64,000 nt of DNA from Goodfellowiella coeruleoviolacea (GCF_024171785.1 NZ_JAMTCK010000013.1:147900-211899), one strand, 5' to 3'. Positions 17,169 to 27,264 are shown, counted from the first letter of the stretch. The notes: generated from the letters alone by a model not told the origin. Numbers and translations are program-made.

Positions 17169-19285
17169 CCAGCACGCTGTCGGCAACGGACCTGGCGAGC
17201 GCCTTCGGCGACGAGGTCGTCACCAAGGCGGTCACCAGGCTGGTGCGGGTACCCGGTCTGGACCGGCCGGTCGCCCTGATCACCCTGGACAACGGCCACG
17301 ACCACACCCGGCCGTCCACCTTCGGCCCGCAGGGGCTGCTCAGCCTGAACGCCGCGCTGGACGAGGCGTTCGCGGCCGAGCCCTCGGCCATCGCCGTCAC
17401 CGGCAAGCCCTTCGTGTTCGCGGTGGGCGCGGACCTGTCCGGGATCGGCCAGGTGACCTCGCGCGAGGTGGCGCACGAGATCGGCCGGCTCGGCCACGAG
17501 GTGTTCCGCCGGCTCACCGACTCGGCGATCCCCACGTTCGCCTTCGTCAACGGCGCGGCCATGGGTGGTGGCCTGGAGCTGGCGCTGTCCTGCCACTACC
17601 GGACGCTGTCCTCGAACGCCGCCGCCCTGTCCTTCCCGGAGTGCTTCCTCGGGCTGTTCCCCGGCTGGGGCGGCACCCAGCTGCTGCCGAACCTGATCGG
17701 CGCGGACGGCGCGGTCACGGTGATCATCGAGAACGCGCTCAACCAGAACCGGATGCTCAAGCCGGCCCAGGCGGCCGAGCTGGGCATCGTGGACGTGGTC
17801 TTCGACTCCGCCGACTACCTGGAGCAGTCCCTGCGCTGGCTGGTCCAGGTGGTGACGGGCGAGGTCACCGTGCCGCGCCGGGAGATCGACCGGGGACCGG
17901 CCTGGGACGCCGCGCTGGCGCGGGCCAGGGCGATCGTCGAGGCCAAGACCCACGGGGCCGCCCCTGGCGCGCTCAAGGCCGTGGAGCTGCTGGAGCTGGC
18001 CAGGGCCAACGACCTGGACCGCGGGTACGCGGCCGAGACCGAGGCGCTGGCCGAGGTGCTGCTGACCGATGAGCTGCGCGCCGGGCTGTACTCGTTCGAC
18101 CTGGTGCAGAAGCGGGCCAAGCGGCCGGCTGGGGCGCCGGACAGGTCTCTGGCCCGGCCGGTGGGCAAGGTGGGCGTGGTCGGCGCCGGGCTGATGGCCA
18201 GCCAGCTGGCCCTGCTGTTCGTGCGCCGGCTGAAGGTGCCGGTGGTGCTCACCGACATCGACCAGCAGCGCGTGGACAAGGGCGTGGGCTACGTGCACGC
18301 CGAGATCGACAAGCTGCTGGGCAAGAAGCGGATCTCCCCGGACGAGGCGAACCGGCTCAAGGCACTGGTGTCCGGTTCACTGGACAAGGCGGCCTTCGCC
18401 GACGCCGACTTCGTGATCGAGGCCGTGTTCGAGGAGCTGTCCGTCAAGCAGCAGGTGTTCGCCGAGGTCGAGGAGCACGTCTCGGCGGACTGCGTGCTGG
18501 CGACGAACACCTCGTCGCTGTCGGTGACCGAGATGGCGGCCAAGCTCGCCCACCCGGAGCGGGTGGTCGGCTTCCACTTCTTCAACCCGGTCGCGGTGCT
18601 GCCGCTGCTGGAGATCGTGCGCGGCGAGCGCACCGGGGACGCGGCCCTGGCCACCGCCTTCGCCGTGGGCAAGCAGCTGAAGAAGTCGTGCGTGCTGGTC
18701 AAGGACGCGCCGGCGTTCGTGGTCAACCGGCTGCTGACCCGGTTCCTTGGTGAGGTCATCCGCGCGGTCGACGAGGGCACGCCGTTCGAGGTGGCGGATC
18801 GGGCGCTCAACCCGCTGGGGCTGCCGATGACCCCGATGGTGCTGCTGCAGTTGGTGGGGCCGGCCGTGGCGCTGCACGTGGCCGAGACCATGCACAGCGC
18901 CTTCCCCGACCGCTTCGGGGTGAGCGAGAACATGAGGCGGTTCGTCGAGGCCGGCAAGACCGCCGTGTGGACCTGGGACGCCGAGGGCAACCAGAAGCTC
19001 GACCCCGAGGTGGCCGAGCTGTGGCAGGGCGGGTCCGCCCCGCTGACCGAGGAACAGGTCCGGGAGCGGGCGCTGCGGGCACTGGCCGAGGAGATCCGGC
19101 TGATGCTCGACGAGGGCGTGGTCGCCGAGGCGCAGGACATCGACCTGTGCATGATCCTCGGCGCCGGGTGGCCGTTCTGGCTCGGCGGCATCACCCCGTA
19201 CCTGGACCGGTCCGGCGTGGCCGAGCAGGTCACCGGCAAGCGGTTCCTCGCCCCTGGCGTGGCCAGCGTGCCGGCCGCGGGCTGA
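17165..19285 (+). CDS. fadB: Multifunctional enoyl-CoA hydratase / 3-hydroxyacyl-CoA dehydrogenase
   Basis: 706 residues, starting at GTG 17165 inside the fadA stop. The crotonase domain (about 1-290) shows FVNGAAMGGGLELALSCHYR and FPECFLGLFPGWGGTQLLP. The dehydrogenase domain (about 330 onward) has the NAD fold VGVVGAGLMASQLALLF, then VLATNTSSLSVTEMA and VVGFHFFNPVAVLPLLEIV with the catalytic His, and a C-terminal dimer domain with KDAPAFVVNRLL. It hydrates trans-2-enoyl-CoA and oxidises the product to 3-ketoacyl-CoA for FadA. The first 25 residues or so are extra compared with short crotonases. The operon ends at the hairpin 19307-19347. Confidence 0.95.
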   Translation: MTSTLSATDLASAFGDEVVTKAVTRLVRVPGLDRPVALITLDNGHDHTRPSTFGPQGLLSLNAALDEAFAAEPSAIAVTGKPFVFAVGADLSGIGQVTSREVAHEIGRLGHEVFRRLTDSAIPTFAFVNGAAMGGGLELALSCHYRTLSSNAAALSFPECFLGLFPGWGGTQLLPNLIGADGAVTVIIENALNQNRMLKPAQAAELGIVDVVFDSADYLEQSLRWLVQVVTGEVTVPRREIDRGPAWDAALARARAIVEAKTHGAAPGALKAVELLELARANDLDRGYAAETEALAEVLLTDELRAGLYSFDLVQKRAKRPAGAPDRSLARPVGKVGVVGAGLMASQLALLFVRRLKVPVVLTDIDQQRVDKGVGYVHAEIDKLLGKKRISPDEANRLKALVSGSLDKAAFADADFVIEAVFEELSVKQQVFAEVEEHVSADCVLATNTSSLSVTEMAAKLAHPERVVGFHFFNPVAVLPLLEIVRGERTGDAALATAFAVGKQLKKSCVLVKDAPAFVVNRLLTRFLGEVIRAVDEGTPFEVADRALNPLGLPMTPMVLLQLVGPAVALHVAETMHSAFPDRFGVSENMRRFVEAGKTAVWTWDAEGNQKLDPEVAELWQGGSAPLTEEQVRERALRALAEEIRLMLDEGVVAEAQDIDLCMILGAGWPFWLGGITPYLDRSGVAEQVTGKRFLAPGVASVPAAG

Positions 19286-19306
19286 CCAGGACCGCCGGCT
19301 GGGTTG

Positions 19307-19347
19307 TCGGGGCCGGGTGCGACCAGATCGGACGCGCCCGGCCCCGA
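19307..19347 (+). terminator. Hairpin after fadAB
   Basis: TCGGGGCCGGGTGCG (19307-19321) pairs with CGCGCCCGGCCCCGA (19333-19347), 15 bp with one G-U pair and an 11-nt loop, 22 bp after the fadB stop. Confidence 0.85.
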
Positions 19348-19621
19348 GTCTGTTGTCCGTCAACGGTGGTGGCCGCACGCCTTGCCTCGGCAGGCCGCGG
19401 TTCTGGCGGTCCGCGCCGGGGAATGCGAGTCCGCGCGGCCGGGATTCCCGGACGCGAGCCACCGGAAGCACGCTCTCCTTTCCTGCCACGGCCTCCTTTC
19501 CTGCCACCGTCCGTGAATGTGCATATACGAAATAACGGGATTGATCTCCGGTCGGCGTGCCGGCTGGACGATTCCGTGTTAGCAAGGTGAATGTCAGTGT
19601 TCGCCCACCGGATTGGACGGT
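19348..19621. other. Space between fadAB terminator and DUF72 gene
   Basis: No gene is seen. A less GC-rich stretch at about 19510-19600 (with CATATACGAAATAACG) probably carries the promoter of the DUF72 gene, but no unambiguous -35/-10 pair was found. Confidence 0.4.
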
Positions 19622-20599
19622 GTGATCACGCCACGGACAGCGTCCAAGACGGCGGCGGCGACCGCGGCCGCCGCGGCCGCCGCTGGTCGCGGTCGAGCCG
19701 GGGCCAGCATCCACGTGGGCACGTCCGGCTGGCTCTACCCGGCCTGGCGGGGCCGGTTCTACCCCACCGGGCTGCCGCACCGCCGCGAACTGGAGTACCT
19801 GTCCCGGCGCATGGGCTCGGCCGAGATCAACGGGTCGTTCTACTCGCTGCAACGCCCTGAGCGCTACCAGTCGTGGCGCGCGCAGACCCCGGACGACTTC
19901 GTCTTCGCGGTCAAGGGCAGCCGGTTCATCACGCACATGAAGCGGCTGCGTGACGTGGTCACTCCCCTGGCCAACTTCCTCGCCTCGGGTGTGCTGGCGC
20001 TCGGTCCCAAGCTCGGCCCGGTGCTGTGGCAGCTGCCGCCGAACCTGGCCTTCGAACCCGACCGGCTGGCGGAGTTCTTCGCGATCCTGCCCCGCGACAC
20101 CCGTGCCGCCGCTGAGCTGGCCCAGCAACACGACCAGCGGGTGGGCGACTGGGCCTGGACGACCACCGAGGCGAACCGCCCGCTGCGCCACGCGCTCGAA
20201 GTCCGCCACCCCAGCTACCGCTCACCGGAGTTCGTCGAGCTGCTGCGGTCCCACGGGATCGCGCTCGTGGTGGCCGACACCGCCGGCATCTGGCCGTTGC
20301 TGGACGACGTGACCGCGGACTTCGTCTACGTCCGACTGCACGGCGCCGAGGAACTCTACGCCAGTGGCTACACCGCCCAGGCGCTGTCCACGTGGGCACA
20401 GCGGATCAGGGCCTGGCACACCGGCGAGGCTCCCCGCAGCGAGCACACCGCGGGCACGCACACCGCACCGAGTCGGCCGGAGGGCCGGGACGTGTATGTG
20501 TACTTCGACAACGACGCCAAGGTCAAGGCTCCTGGTGACGCCATCGCCCTGGCCAGGCAGCTGGGGGTTGACCGCGACCCGGGCGCAGTCGGCGGCTGA
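19622..20599 (+). CDS. DUF72 domain-containing protein (YecE family)
   Basis: About 325 residues. After an Ala-rich N-terminus comes the family signature IHVGTSGWLYPAWRGRFYP, then EYLSRRMGSAEINGSFYSLQ, FVFAVKGSRFITHMKRL, GPVLWQLPPNLAFEPDRL, LEVRHPSY, and the C-terminal YFDNDAKVKAPGDA. The fold is a TIM barrel; the biochemical role is not established. The start is uncertain: GTG 19622 and TTG 19613 are in frame, neither with a strong ribosome site, and the Ala-rich leader could mean a later start near residue 28. It stands alone between fadAB and a minus-strand small gene. Confidence 0.88.
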   Translation: MITPRTASKTAAATAAAAAAAGRGRAGASIHVGTSGWLYPAWRGRFYPTGLPHRRELEYLSRRMGSAEINGSFYSLQRPERYQSWRAQTPDDFVFAVKGSRFITHMKRLRDVVTPLANFLASGVLALGPKLGPVLWQLPPNLAFEPDRLAEFFAILPRDTRAAAELAQQHDQRVGDWAWTTTEANRPLRHALEVRHPSYRSPEFVELLRSHGIALVVADTAGIWPLLDDVTADFVYVRLHGAEELYASGYTAQALSTWAQRIRAWHTGEAPRSEHTAGTHTAPSRPEGRDVYVYFDNDAKVKAPGDAIALARQLGVDRDPGAVGG

Positions 20600-20794
20600 C
20601 CCCCTTCCGGCCCGTCGACCTGGTTCCCGACCGGCACCAGTCCCGCGAGGGCCTGGCGTTCTCGTTGGGACACAACGGTTTTCTCGCCGGATTCGGCATC
20701 TTGTTCCTCCTCTTCGGACAGTCAGAGGGCAGCCTCCCCACCGCCACCGAACTGGCCAGCGGCGGGGAGCGCGGCAGGCCGGACAGTCATCGGT

Positions 20795-21028
20795 TTAATG
20801 TGAAGAACCTCTGGGCCAGTCGTTCAATAACAACTTGCCAAAGCTCAGCAGGCAGTCCGGGCAGAGTTTCCTCGGCTCGGCGTCCAACACCTTGCTCACC
20901 GGTACCGAGTGGTTGCAGCTGGCTTCGAGGAACCGGCGCGCTGGGTCGTCGACCTGGCTGCTGGGGAAGCAGTGCCAGGTGGCGTCGTACTCCGACATCA
21001 GCCAGCGGTAGTTGTGCGTCGCGGTCAT
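20795..21028 (-). CDS. Small Cys/His-containing protein, hypothetical
   Basis: 77 residues from ATG 21028, with GGTGGA six bases before it. A Cys in ATWHCF, then SCNH and, 20 residues later, CPDC could bind zinc (CNH...CPDC). The sequence WLMSEYDATWHCF at the start and FGKLLLNDWPRGSSH at the end look like real protein rather than chance translation, and no larger gene overlaps. The open frame extends further upstream, but that part is Arg/Pro-rich and unlike coding sequence. Function unknown. It is convergent with the DUF72 gene. Confidence is moderate because the case rests on composition and motif. Confidence 0.55.
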   Translation of the reverse strand: MTATHNYRWLMSEYDATWHCFPSSQVDDPARRFLEASCNHSVPVSKVLDAEPRKLCPDCLLSFGKLLLNDWPRGSSH

Positions 21029-21761
21029 CGCGGGTCCACCGTTCTTCGGCCACCGCTCACCGCGCCCCTGGCGACCCGAGCAACACGCGGTGGGTGCGTG
21101 GAGCGGGGTACTCGGGCCGACATCGGTGCCGCGGGAGCAGGTGGTGGGTATGGGGGTTCGGGGTGCCCACCGGAGACGACTGCCAGGCTCCGAGTTCTCC
21201 GGAGTGCGGCGTCGCCGTGCGGCGGTGGGGTTGGGGCTTTCGAGTCCAGAGTAGAGCGGAGATACCGCCTCAAACTCAACAATGAGAGTACTCGCGGGGA
21301 TACGAATTGCTACCCCGGTCTTCCCCACGTTCTCCCAAAAAGAGTAACCGGAGTGAACGACGTCTAATATGGACTATGCAGGGAAGAGATTGCGCTTACC
21401 GTGGAATTCCTGTGCTTATCAGCGAGTTCCGACCGCACGTAGATCCACAATGTACCGATGCCGCGCACGCGGGGTTGCCCACCGGCGTTGCCTCCCGCAG
21501 CCCGCCCCACCCGGAACGCCGTGGGAACCGGTCGTGACCACTGGGCGCCAGCTGGCCCGGTTCGTCGGATTTCCCGGCGGTGTCGGTGGTTCGGCGGTGC
21601 CAGCGGTACTGGCGTCGACGGTGGTGTCGGGCTGGTTCGGTGGAATCGGCTCCCGTGCGGGAGTGGGGGCGGTGTCGCGCGGGCGGCCGGCCTGGGGCCG
21701 GTGCGGTGGGTGACCGAATCGGCGTTGGCAAGCACTGCCGCGCGGAGCATCATCGGCAGGG
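21029..21761. other. 733-bp region without a convincing gene
   Basis: Between the small minus-strand gene and the HNH gene. The part 21250-21430 is AT-richer and may hold outward promoters (a TAATAT lies at about 21366). The open frames found here are Arg/Ala/Pro-rich or Gly-rich and show no motif. CATCAT, 8 nt before the ATG at 21762, could be the HNH gene's -10 box. Confidence 0.5.
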
Positions 21762-22151
21762 ATGACACCGCGATCTGGACAGGTGGACCGGGCGACCCGG
21801 CTGCTGCTGGCGATCGAGCGCGACGGCGCCGACTGCACCTGGTGCGGCCGGGCGCTCGGCGCGCTGGTCGCGCCCACCACCGATCACCTGGTGCCCAGGG
21901 TGAAGGGTGGACCGTCCTGGTTGGAGAACGAGGTGGCCGCGTGCCGGCGCTGCAACCGGGAGCGCGGGCACCTCAGCCCGGCGGACTGGCTGGCCGAGTG
22001 CCAGCGGCGGGGCTGGCGTCCCGACATCGCACGGGTGCGCCGGGTGCTGGCGTCCCTGCAGGCGGCGATCGGCGAGCGCGGTGGGCAGCGGCGGGCCCGC
22101 CCGTACCTCGACGCGCAGGTGCGCAGGCTAGCGCAGCGGAGCCGGAAATGA
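21762..22151 (+). CDS. HNH endonuclease domain protein
   Basis: 129 residues. A compact HNH nuclease core is visible: CTWCGRAL (first zinc Cys pair), TTDHLVPRVKGG (Asp-His of the HNH motif), WLENEVAACRRCNRERG (Asn and second Cys pair). The remainder is a helical, Arg-rich C-terminus. It would cut DNA with a metal ion; whether it protects the host, belonged to a mobile element or repairs DNA cannot be read from the sequence. It is a short stand-alone version without the DUF222 domain often fused to actinobacterial HNH proteins. DnaA-box-like words follow its stop codon. Confidence 0.88.
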   Translation: MTPRSGQVDRATRLLLAIERDGADCTWCGRALGALVAPTTDHLVPRVKGGPSWLENEVAACRRCNRERGHLSPADWLAECQRRGWRPDIARVRRVLASLQAAIGERGGQRRARPYLDAQVRRLAQRSRK

Positions 22152-23327
22152 GCGGTCGCGCGTTGAGTTGTGCACAGGCACGCGAGTTATCCACAGGCCA
22201 CGTTGTCGCGCTGTGCCCGGTGTGGTGGTGGGGATAGGCTGGACGCGGGGTCGCCCCCCTGGGAGGGCGGGGGAAGGCCTGTTGGCGGGTGCGCTGGCCG
22301 CCTCGGTGGAGCGGACTGCGTGGCCTGTGTTGGGGTGTGCGGCGGGTTGGTCGGTGGGGTCAGGGGATCGGGGTTGGCTGCGCCGCACTGGTAGCGGGCG
22401 GCTCCGGGCAGGGGTCGCGGTGGGGGTTGTGCTGGCGGGCCGGACCGGTGCGCTGCTCGGTTGAGGGACAGGCCAGGGCAGGCCGGGCAGGTGGTTCAGG
22501 CCAATCTGCGAGGTTTCCGGACTGGCCGGTGTCCGGTGGTCGGGGGAACGCGTGGCCTTGTGCCCGTGCTCCGGTCGCAGCAGGCGAGCCCGGCAGGTGG
22601 ACCGGTGGGGCTGCCGCGGCGCGCTGGACAGGGGCGGGGCGCCGGCTCAACCCGTTGCCGTGCAGGCGGATCAGCGGGGCGCCCGCGCTGGCGAGCCGGA
22701 AGGCTGGGCGTTGTCGCGACCGGGTTGGTGGTCCAGTGGCCGTTGGGGACACGGCCGCGTTCGGCTGCTTGTTCCGCACGGGGTCGGCGGGATCGACGGG
22801 CAGCCGCACGGCGGTGACAGCGGTCCGGTGCCGCGGCTGGTCCCGCGGCCGCAACAGGTTTCCGACGGCGGTCGGGCACGGTGGGCGGCGTGCGGTCGGG
22901 CGCGGTGGGCGGCCTGGTCGTTCAGCTGTGACGGGGCCCCTGCTGGCGCCGGTTCACCGCACATCGACCAGCCGGCGGTGTCGGGTGTGGACACCGGCGG
23001 CTGCGGCGAAGCCGGCACCGGCGGCGGCATCGACATCGGCGGCGGAACCAGCACCGGCACCAGCTGCGTCGGCGGTGGCGGCACCGGCCCGGCCTGGGGC
23101 TGGCTGGCCCGAGCCCCGGCCAGTGGCTGCCACCCGACATGACCACGCCGCCCCACATGACCACGCCGCCCGGCCGCCATCCAGCCACCCGACCACACTG
23201 GGCCACCCGACCTCACCGGGCCGCCAGCCAGGCCGCCGGCACGGCCCACGCCGGCGCGCGCTTCCCGCCGCTGGCAGGCGGATTCGGGCGGCCGGGCGGA
23301 CGCGGCGAACGGCCAGCCGGTGCTCGG
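22152..23327. other. 1.2-kb gene-poor region, strongly G-skewed, with DnaA-box-like words
   Basis: Directly after the HNH gene stand TTGTGCACA (22168-22176) and TTATCCACA (22187-22195), the second being the classical DnaA box. From 22200 to 22900 the plus strand is very G-rich, and no frame shows a family. A near-duplicated word (cggtcgggcncggtgggcgg, 22870-22915) and a repeated ATGACCACGCCGCCC (about 23139-23170) are present. Pro-rich (minus) or Gly-rich (plus) open frames at 22980-23140 are not convincing genes. Confidence 0.55.
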
Positions 23328-24455
23328 TCAGGGGGCTGCTGGCAGGCGGACCGTGACGGCCAGTCCGCCGCCGGCGACGGGCTCGGCGCGCACCTGGCCG
23401 CTGTGCGCGGCAACGGCCGCGCGCACGATGGACAGTCCCAGGCCCGTGCCCGACCGCGCCGTCCGGGCCACCCCGCCCCGGCGGAACGGCTCGAACAGCT
23501 CGGCGACCCGGTCACTGGCCACCACCGGCCCGGAGGAGGCCACCCGTAACACCGTCCACTCCGGACTGCTCTCGGTGTGCACCTCGATCCAGCCGGGGCT
23601 GGTGTTGTGCCAGACCGCGTTCTCCAGCAGGTTGCCGGCGACCCGTTCCAACAGTGCCGGATCGCCCACGGCGAGCGCGGGTCCGGTGTGGAAGACCGCC
23701 CGCAGCTCGCGCTGGTCGGCCTCGGCCCGCACCGCGCGCCACGCGCTGGCCACCACCGCGGACAGGTCCACCGGCTCGCGCACGGCCAACCCGATGCCGT
23801 CGGTGCGGGCCAACAGCAACAGCGCCTCCACCAGTTGCTCGGACCGCTCGGTGGCGGCGCGCACCACCTCGGCCATCCGCCGCAGTTCGGCGACGTCGGC
23901 GTCGGGATCGGCCAGGGTCACGTCGAGTTCGGTCCGCACCACCGCCAGCGGGGTGCGCAGTTCGTGGCTGGCGTTGGCGACGAACCTGCGCTGCGCCTCG
24001 AAGGCGGCCTGCAACCGGTCCAACATGGCGTCGAAGGTGTCGGCCAGCTCGGTCACCTCGTCCCGGGTGCCCTCCAGCCTGATCCGCTCCCCCAGCGACT
24101 CCGCGGACAGCCGGCGGGCCGTGCCGGTCACCTCGTGCAGTGGCCGCAGCACCCGGCCGGTGATCGTCCACGCCAGAATCGCGGCGGCCACCACCATGCA
24201 CAGGAACGCGACCGAGCCGTACTTGAGCACCTGTGCCCTGGCCGTCTCGCGCAGCAGCAGCGCCAACTGGTCGGCCTGCACGTCCACGCCGTTCACCCGC
24301 ACCGCACTGCCGTCGGGCAGCGTGGGAACGGCCACGGCGACCTGGCCGACCACCTGCCAGCCCAGCCACAGCAGCAGTCCACTCACGCCGGCGACGAGAC
24401 CGGTTGCCAGCAGGGTGATGCGAGCGCGCAGGCCGGGGCCGCGTCGGGTACGCAC
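23328..24455 (-). CDS. Sensor histidine kinase
   Basis: 375 residues from GTG 24455, with GGAGGA about six bases before it; earlier in-frame starts overlap the regulator gene deeply. Two membrane helices (about 13-35 and 80-100) enclose a short extracellular loop of about 45 residues. A HAMP domain follows (VLRPLHEVTGTARRLSAESL), then the phospho-acceptor His164 in FVANASHELRTPLAVVRTEL, and the ATPase domain with NLLENAVWHN (N box), ELFEPFRRGG (F box) and SGTGLGLSIV (G box). It pairs with the OmpR-type regulator encoded 13 bp upstream on the same strand. The signal is unknown; the small loop suggests a membrane or small-molecule cue. Confidence 0.94.
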   Translation of the reverse strand: MRTRRGPGLRARITLLATGLVAGVSGLLLWLGWQVVGQVAVAVPTLPDGSAVRVNGVDVQADQLALLLRETARAQVLKYGSVAFLCMVVAAAILAWTITGRVLRPLHEVTGTARRLSAESLGERIRLEGTRDEVTELADTFDAMLDRLQAAFEAQRRFVANASHELRTPLAVVRTELDVTLADPDADVAELRRMAEVVRAATERSEQLVEALLLLARTDGIGLAVREPVDLSAVVASAWRAVRAEADQRELRAVFHTGPALAVGDPALLERVAGNLLENAVWHNTSPGWIEVHTESSPEWTVLRVASSGPVVASDRVAELFEPFRRGGVARTARSGTGLGLSIVRAAVAAHSGQVRAEPVAGGGLAVTVRLPAAP

Positions 24456-24468
24456 CCCGTGTCCTCCG

Positions 24469-25176
24469 TCAGTTTCCGGCCGTGTGCGTGCCAGCCTCCG
24501 AGGTGGTCCGCTGGCCAGCGGCGGGCACCCGGTAGCCGGAACCGACGACGGTGTCGATGATGCCGGGCTCACCCAGCTTCTTGCGCAACGTCATCACGGT
24601 GACCCGGACCGTGGTGGTGAACGGGTCGGCGTTCTCGTCCCACACCCGCTCCAGCAGTTCCTCGCTGCTGACCACGGAACCGTTGGCGGCCATGAGCACT
24701 TCGAGCACGCCGAACTCCTTGCGGGTCAGCTCCACCGGCTGCCCCGCCCGCCGCACCATCCGCTTCGCCGGGTCCAGTTCGACGTCGCCGGCGGTGAGCA
24801 CGGGCGGGGTGGCCGGGGTGGCCCGCCTGGCCAGTGCCCGCACCCTGGCGACCAGTTCGGGGAAGGCGAAGGGCTTGGCCAGGTAGTCGTCCGCGCCCAG
24901 GGACAGGCCCTCGACCCGGTCCTCGATGGTGCCGCTGGCGGTCAGCATGATGACCCGCGTCAGCGCTCCGGACCGGACGATCTCGCCGCACAGCTCGTCC
25001 CCGGACATCCCGGGCAGGTCGCGGTCGAGCACCACCACGTCGTAGCGCGTGACGCTCACCTTCTCGTGGCCGGCGTCACCGTCGTAGGCGACGTCCACGG
25101 CCATGCCTTCACGACGCAGGCCACGGGCGATCGCGTCGGCCAGCGGCTGTTCGTCCTCGACTACCAGGATGCGCAC
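24469..25176 (-). CDS. OmpR/PhoB-type response regulator
   Basis: 235 residues from GTG 25176 (MRILVVEDEQ). The receiver has the acidic pair at 8-9, phospho-acceptor Asp51 in VVLDRDLPGMSG, Thr in IMLTASG and Lys in DDYLAKPFAFPELVARVRAL. The winged-helix DNA-binding domain shows LTRKEFGVLEVLMAANGSVV, then ELLERVWDENADPFTTTVRV and VVGSGYRVPA at the end. It is the first gene of a two-gene operon with the kinase. A terminator (25230-25270) separates it from dxs upstream. Confidence 0.95.
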   Translation of the reverse strand: MRILVVEDEQPLADAIARGLRREGMAVDVAYDGDAGHEKVSVTRYDVVVLDRDLPGMSGDELCGEIVRSGALTRVIMLTASGTIEDRVEGLSLGADDYLAKPFAFPELVARVRALARRATPATPPVLTAGDVELDPAKRMVRRAGQPVELTRKEFGVLEVLMAANGSVVSSEELLERVWDENADPFTTTVRVTVMTLRKKLGEPGIIDTVVGSGYRVPAAGQRTTSEAGTHTAGN

Positions 25177-25229
25177 CCTTCTACGGTGCCACAGCACTGA
25201 GCAGAGTGGACTCGGCAGGTTGCGCGAAC

Positions 25230-25270
25230 GCCGCGGCCACCCGGCGTCGGTGTGACCGGGTGGCCGCGGC
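25230..25270 (-). terminator. Perfect 15-bp hairpin after dxs
   Basis: GCCGCGGCCACCCGG (25230-25244) pairs perfectly with CCGGGTGGCCGCGGC (25256-25270) around an 11-nt loop, 38 bp past the dxs stop. Confidence 0.85.
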
Positions 25271-25308
25271 GGGCTGCGGTGCGCGGCGGTGCGGCCGGCG
25301 CGGGAACG

Positions 25309-27264
25309 CTAGGCGCGCTCGGGTTTCTCGCTGACCGGGAGCTGGCCACCGGCCACGTCGACGCCGGCCCGCACGGGCTCACCCAGCCGGTCGGCGGCCC
25401 ACTCGGTCACCCGGCGGGCCACGTCCTGCGCGGTCAGCCCGACCTCGGCGAGCACCTCGGCCCGGGTGCCGTGGTGGTGGAACCGCTGCGGCACCGCCAG
25501 ATCGCGCAGCGGCACGTCCACGTCGGCGTCGCGCAGCGCCGCGGCCAGTGCCCAGCCGAACCCGCCGTGCCGACCACCGTCCTCAACGGTCACCACGAGC
25601 CGGTGCGCCGCGGCCAGGTCGACCAGTTCCCCGGGAACCGGCGTGATCCACCGGGGATCGACCACGGTGACGCCGATCCCCTGGTCGGCGAGGCGTTCGG
25701 CCGCGGCCATGCCGAGTTCGCCGAACGCGCCGACCGTGACCAGCAGCACGTCGGCCTGTTCCTGGGCGCCGGGGCGGCGCAGCACGTCCACCACGCCCAG
25801 CCGCTCCAGCGCCGGGATGTCGCCGCCCACCGAGGCCTTGGGGAACCGCAGCACCGTGGGGCCGTCGTCCACGGCGACCGCCTCGCGCAGTTCCTCCCGC
25901 AGGGTGCTGGCGTCGCGCGGCGCGGCCACCCGGATGCCCGGGATGACCCCGAGGATGGACATGTCCCACATGCCGTGGTGGCTGGCGCCGTCCGGGCCGG
26001 TGATGCCGGCGCGGTCCAGCACGACGGTGACCGCCTGCCCGTGCAGGGCGACGTCCATCAGCAGCTGGTCGAAGGCGCGGTTGAGGAAGGTGGCGTAGAC
26101 CGCGACCACGGGGTGCAGCCCGCCCATGGCCAGGCCGGCGGCCGAGGTGAGCGCGTGCTGCTCGGCGATGCCCACGTCGAAGCAGCGCCGGGGGTAGGCG
26201 TTGGCGAACCGGTCCAGACCGGTGGGGCCGCGCATGGCCGCGGTGATCGCGACGATGTCCTCCCGCTCACCGCCCAGCGCGGCCAGTTCCTCGGAGAACA
26301 CCGACGTCCAGCTCGTCTTGGCCGGGCCGACCGGTTCGCCGGTCACCGGGTCGATCACGCCGGTGGCGTGCATCTGGTCGGCCTCGTGGTTCTCGGCCGG
26401 CGGGTAGCCGTTGCCCTTGCGGGTGACCGCGTGCACGATCACCGGGCCGCCGAAGGACTTGGCCCGGCGCAGCGCCGACTCCAGCGCGCGCAGGTCGTGC
26501 CCGTCGACCGGCCCGAAGTACTTCAGGCCGAGGTCCTCGAACATGGCCTGCGGGCTGATCGCGTCCTTGATGCCGCGCTTGGCCGCGTGCAGGGCCGCGT
26601 AGAGCGGCTTGCCGACCACCGGGGTCTGCTGCAGGGCGCGGCGACCGCTCTCCAGCGCGCGCTCGTAGCCGGGGCGCAGGCGCAGCGACGCGAGGTGGTC
26701 GGCCAGGCCGCCGATGGTGGGTGAGTAGGAGCGGCCGTTGTCGTTGACCACGATCACCACCGGCCGGTTCTGGTCGGCGGCGATGTTGTTCAACGCCTCC
26801 CAGCACATGCCGCCGGTGAGCGCGCCGTCGCCGACCACGGCGACCGCGTGCCGGCGCACACCGGTCAGCTGGAACGCCTTGGCCAGTCCGTCCGCGTAGG
26901 ACAGGGCGGTGGACGCGTGGCTGTTCTCCACGACGTCGTGCTCGCTCTCGGCGCGGGAGGGGTAGCCGGACAGCCCGCCGCGCTGGCGCAGCTGGTCGAA
27001 CCCGTCCCGGCGGCCGGTCACGATCTTGTGCACGTAGCTCTGGTGGCCGGTGTCGAAGATGATCCGGTCGCGCGGCGAGTCGAACACCCGGTGGATGGCG
27101 AGGGTGAGTTCGACGGCGCCGAGGTTGGGGCCGAGGTGCCCGCCCGTCCGGGAGACCTTGTCCACCAGGAACGTCCGGATCTCCGAGGCCAGCTGCACCA
27201 GCTCACCGTGCTCCAACCGTTTGAGATCAGCCGGTCCCCGCACGGATTCCAGCAGCGTCACCAC
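25309..27264 (-). CDS. dxs: 1-deoxy-D-xylulose-5-phosphate synthase
   Basis: 651 residues, typical. It joins pyruvate and glyceraldehyde 3-phosphate with thiamine diphosphate, the first step of the MEP isoprenoid pathway. Visible: [20 protein letters not shown] and [15 protein letters not shown] near the start, the thiamine site [17 protein letters not shown] with [15 protein letters not shown], the transketolase middle domain ([20 protein letters not shown] with the catalytic Glu, [18 protein letters not shown]) and the C-terminal domain. GTG/ATG usage at the start reads [17 protein letters not shown], normal for actinomycetes. It is transcribed alone, ending in the hairpin at 25230-25270. 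Confidence 0.97.
   Translation of the reverse strand: MVTLLESVRGPADLKRLEHGELVQLASEIRTFLVDKVSRTGGHLGPNLGAVELTLAIHRVFDSPRDRIIFDTGHQSYVHKIVTGRRDGFDQLRQRGGLSGYPSRAESEHDVVENSHASTALSYADGLAKAFQLTGVRRHAVAVVGDGALTGGMCWEALNNIAADQNRPVVIVVNDNGRSYSPTIGGLADHLASLRLRPGYERALESGRRALQQTPVVGKPLYAALHAAKRGIKDAISPQAMFEDLGLKYFGPVDGHDLRALESALRRAKSFGGPVIVHAVTRKGNGYPPAENHEADQMHATGVIDPVTGEPVGPAKTSWTSVFSEELAALGGEREDIVAITAAMRGPTGLDRFANAYPRRCFDVGIAEQHALTSAAGLAMGGLHPVVAVYATFLNRAFDQLLMDVALHGQAVTVVLDRAGITGPDGASHHGMWDMSILGVIPGIRVAAPRDASTLREELREAVAVDDGPTVLRFPKASVGGDIPALERLGVVDVLRRPGAQEQADVLLVTVGAFGELGMAAAERLADQGIGVTVVDPRWITPVPGELVDLAAAHRLVVTVEDGGRHGGFGWALAAALRDADVDVPLRDLAVPQRFHHHGTRAEVLAEVGLTAQDVARRVTEWAADRLGEPVRAGVDVAGGQLPVSEKPERA

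Noticed and set aside
22980-23249. Pro-rich (minus) or Gly/Cys-containing (plus) open frames, as a possible second Cys/Gly-rich peptide
   Set aside because: No ribosome site, few Cys, no modifying-enzyme gene nearby and poor codon-position pattern; treated as low-complexity DNA.
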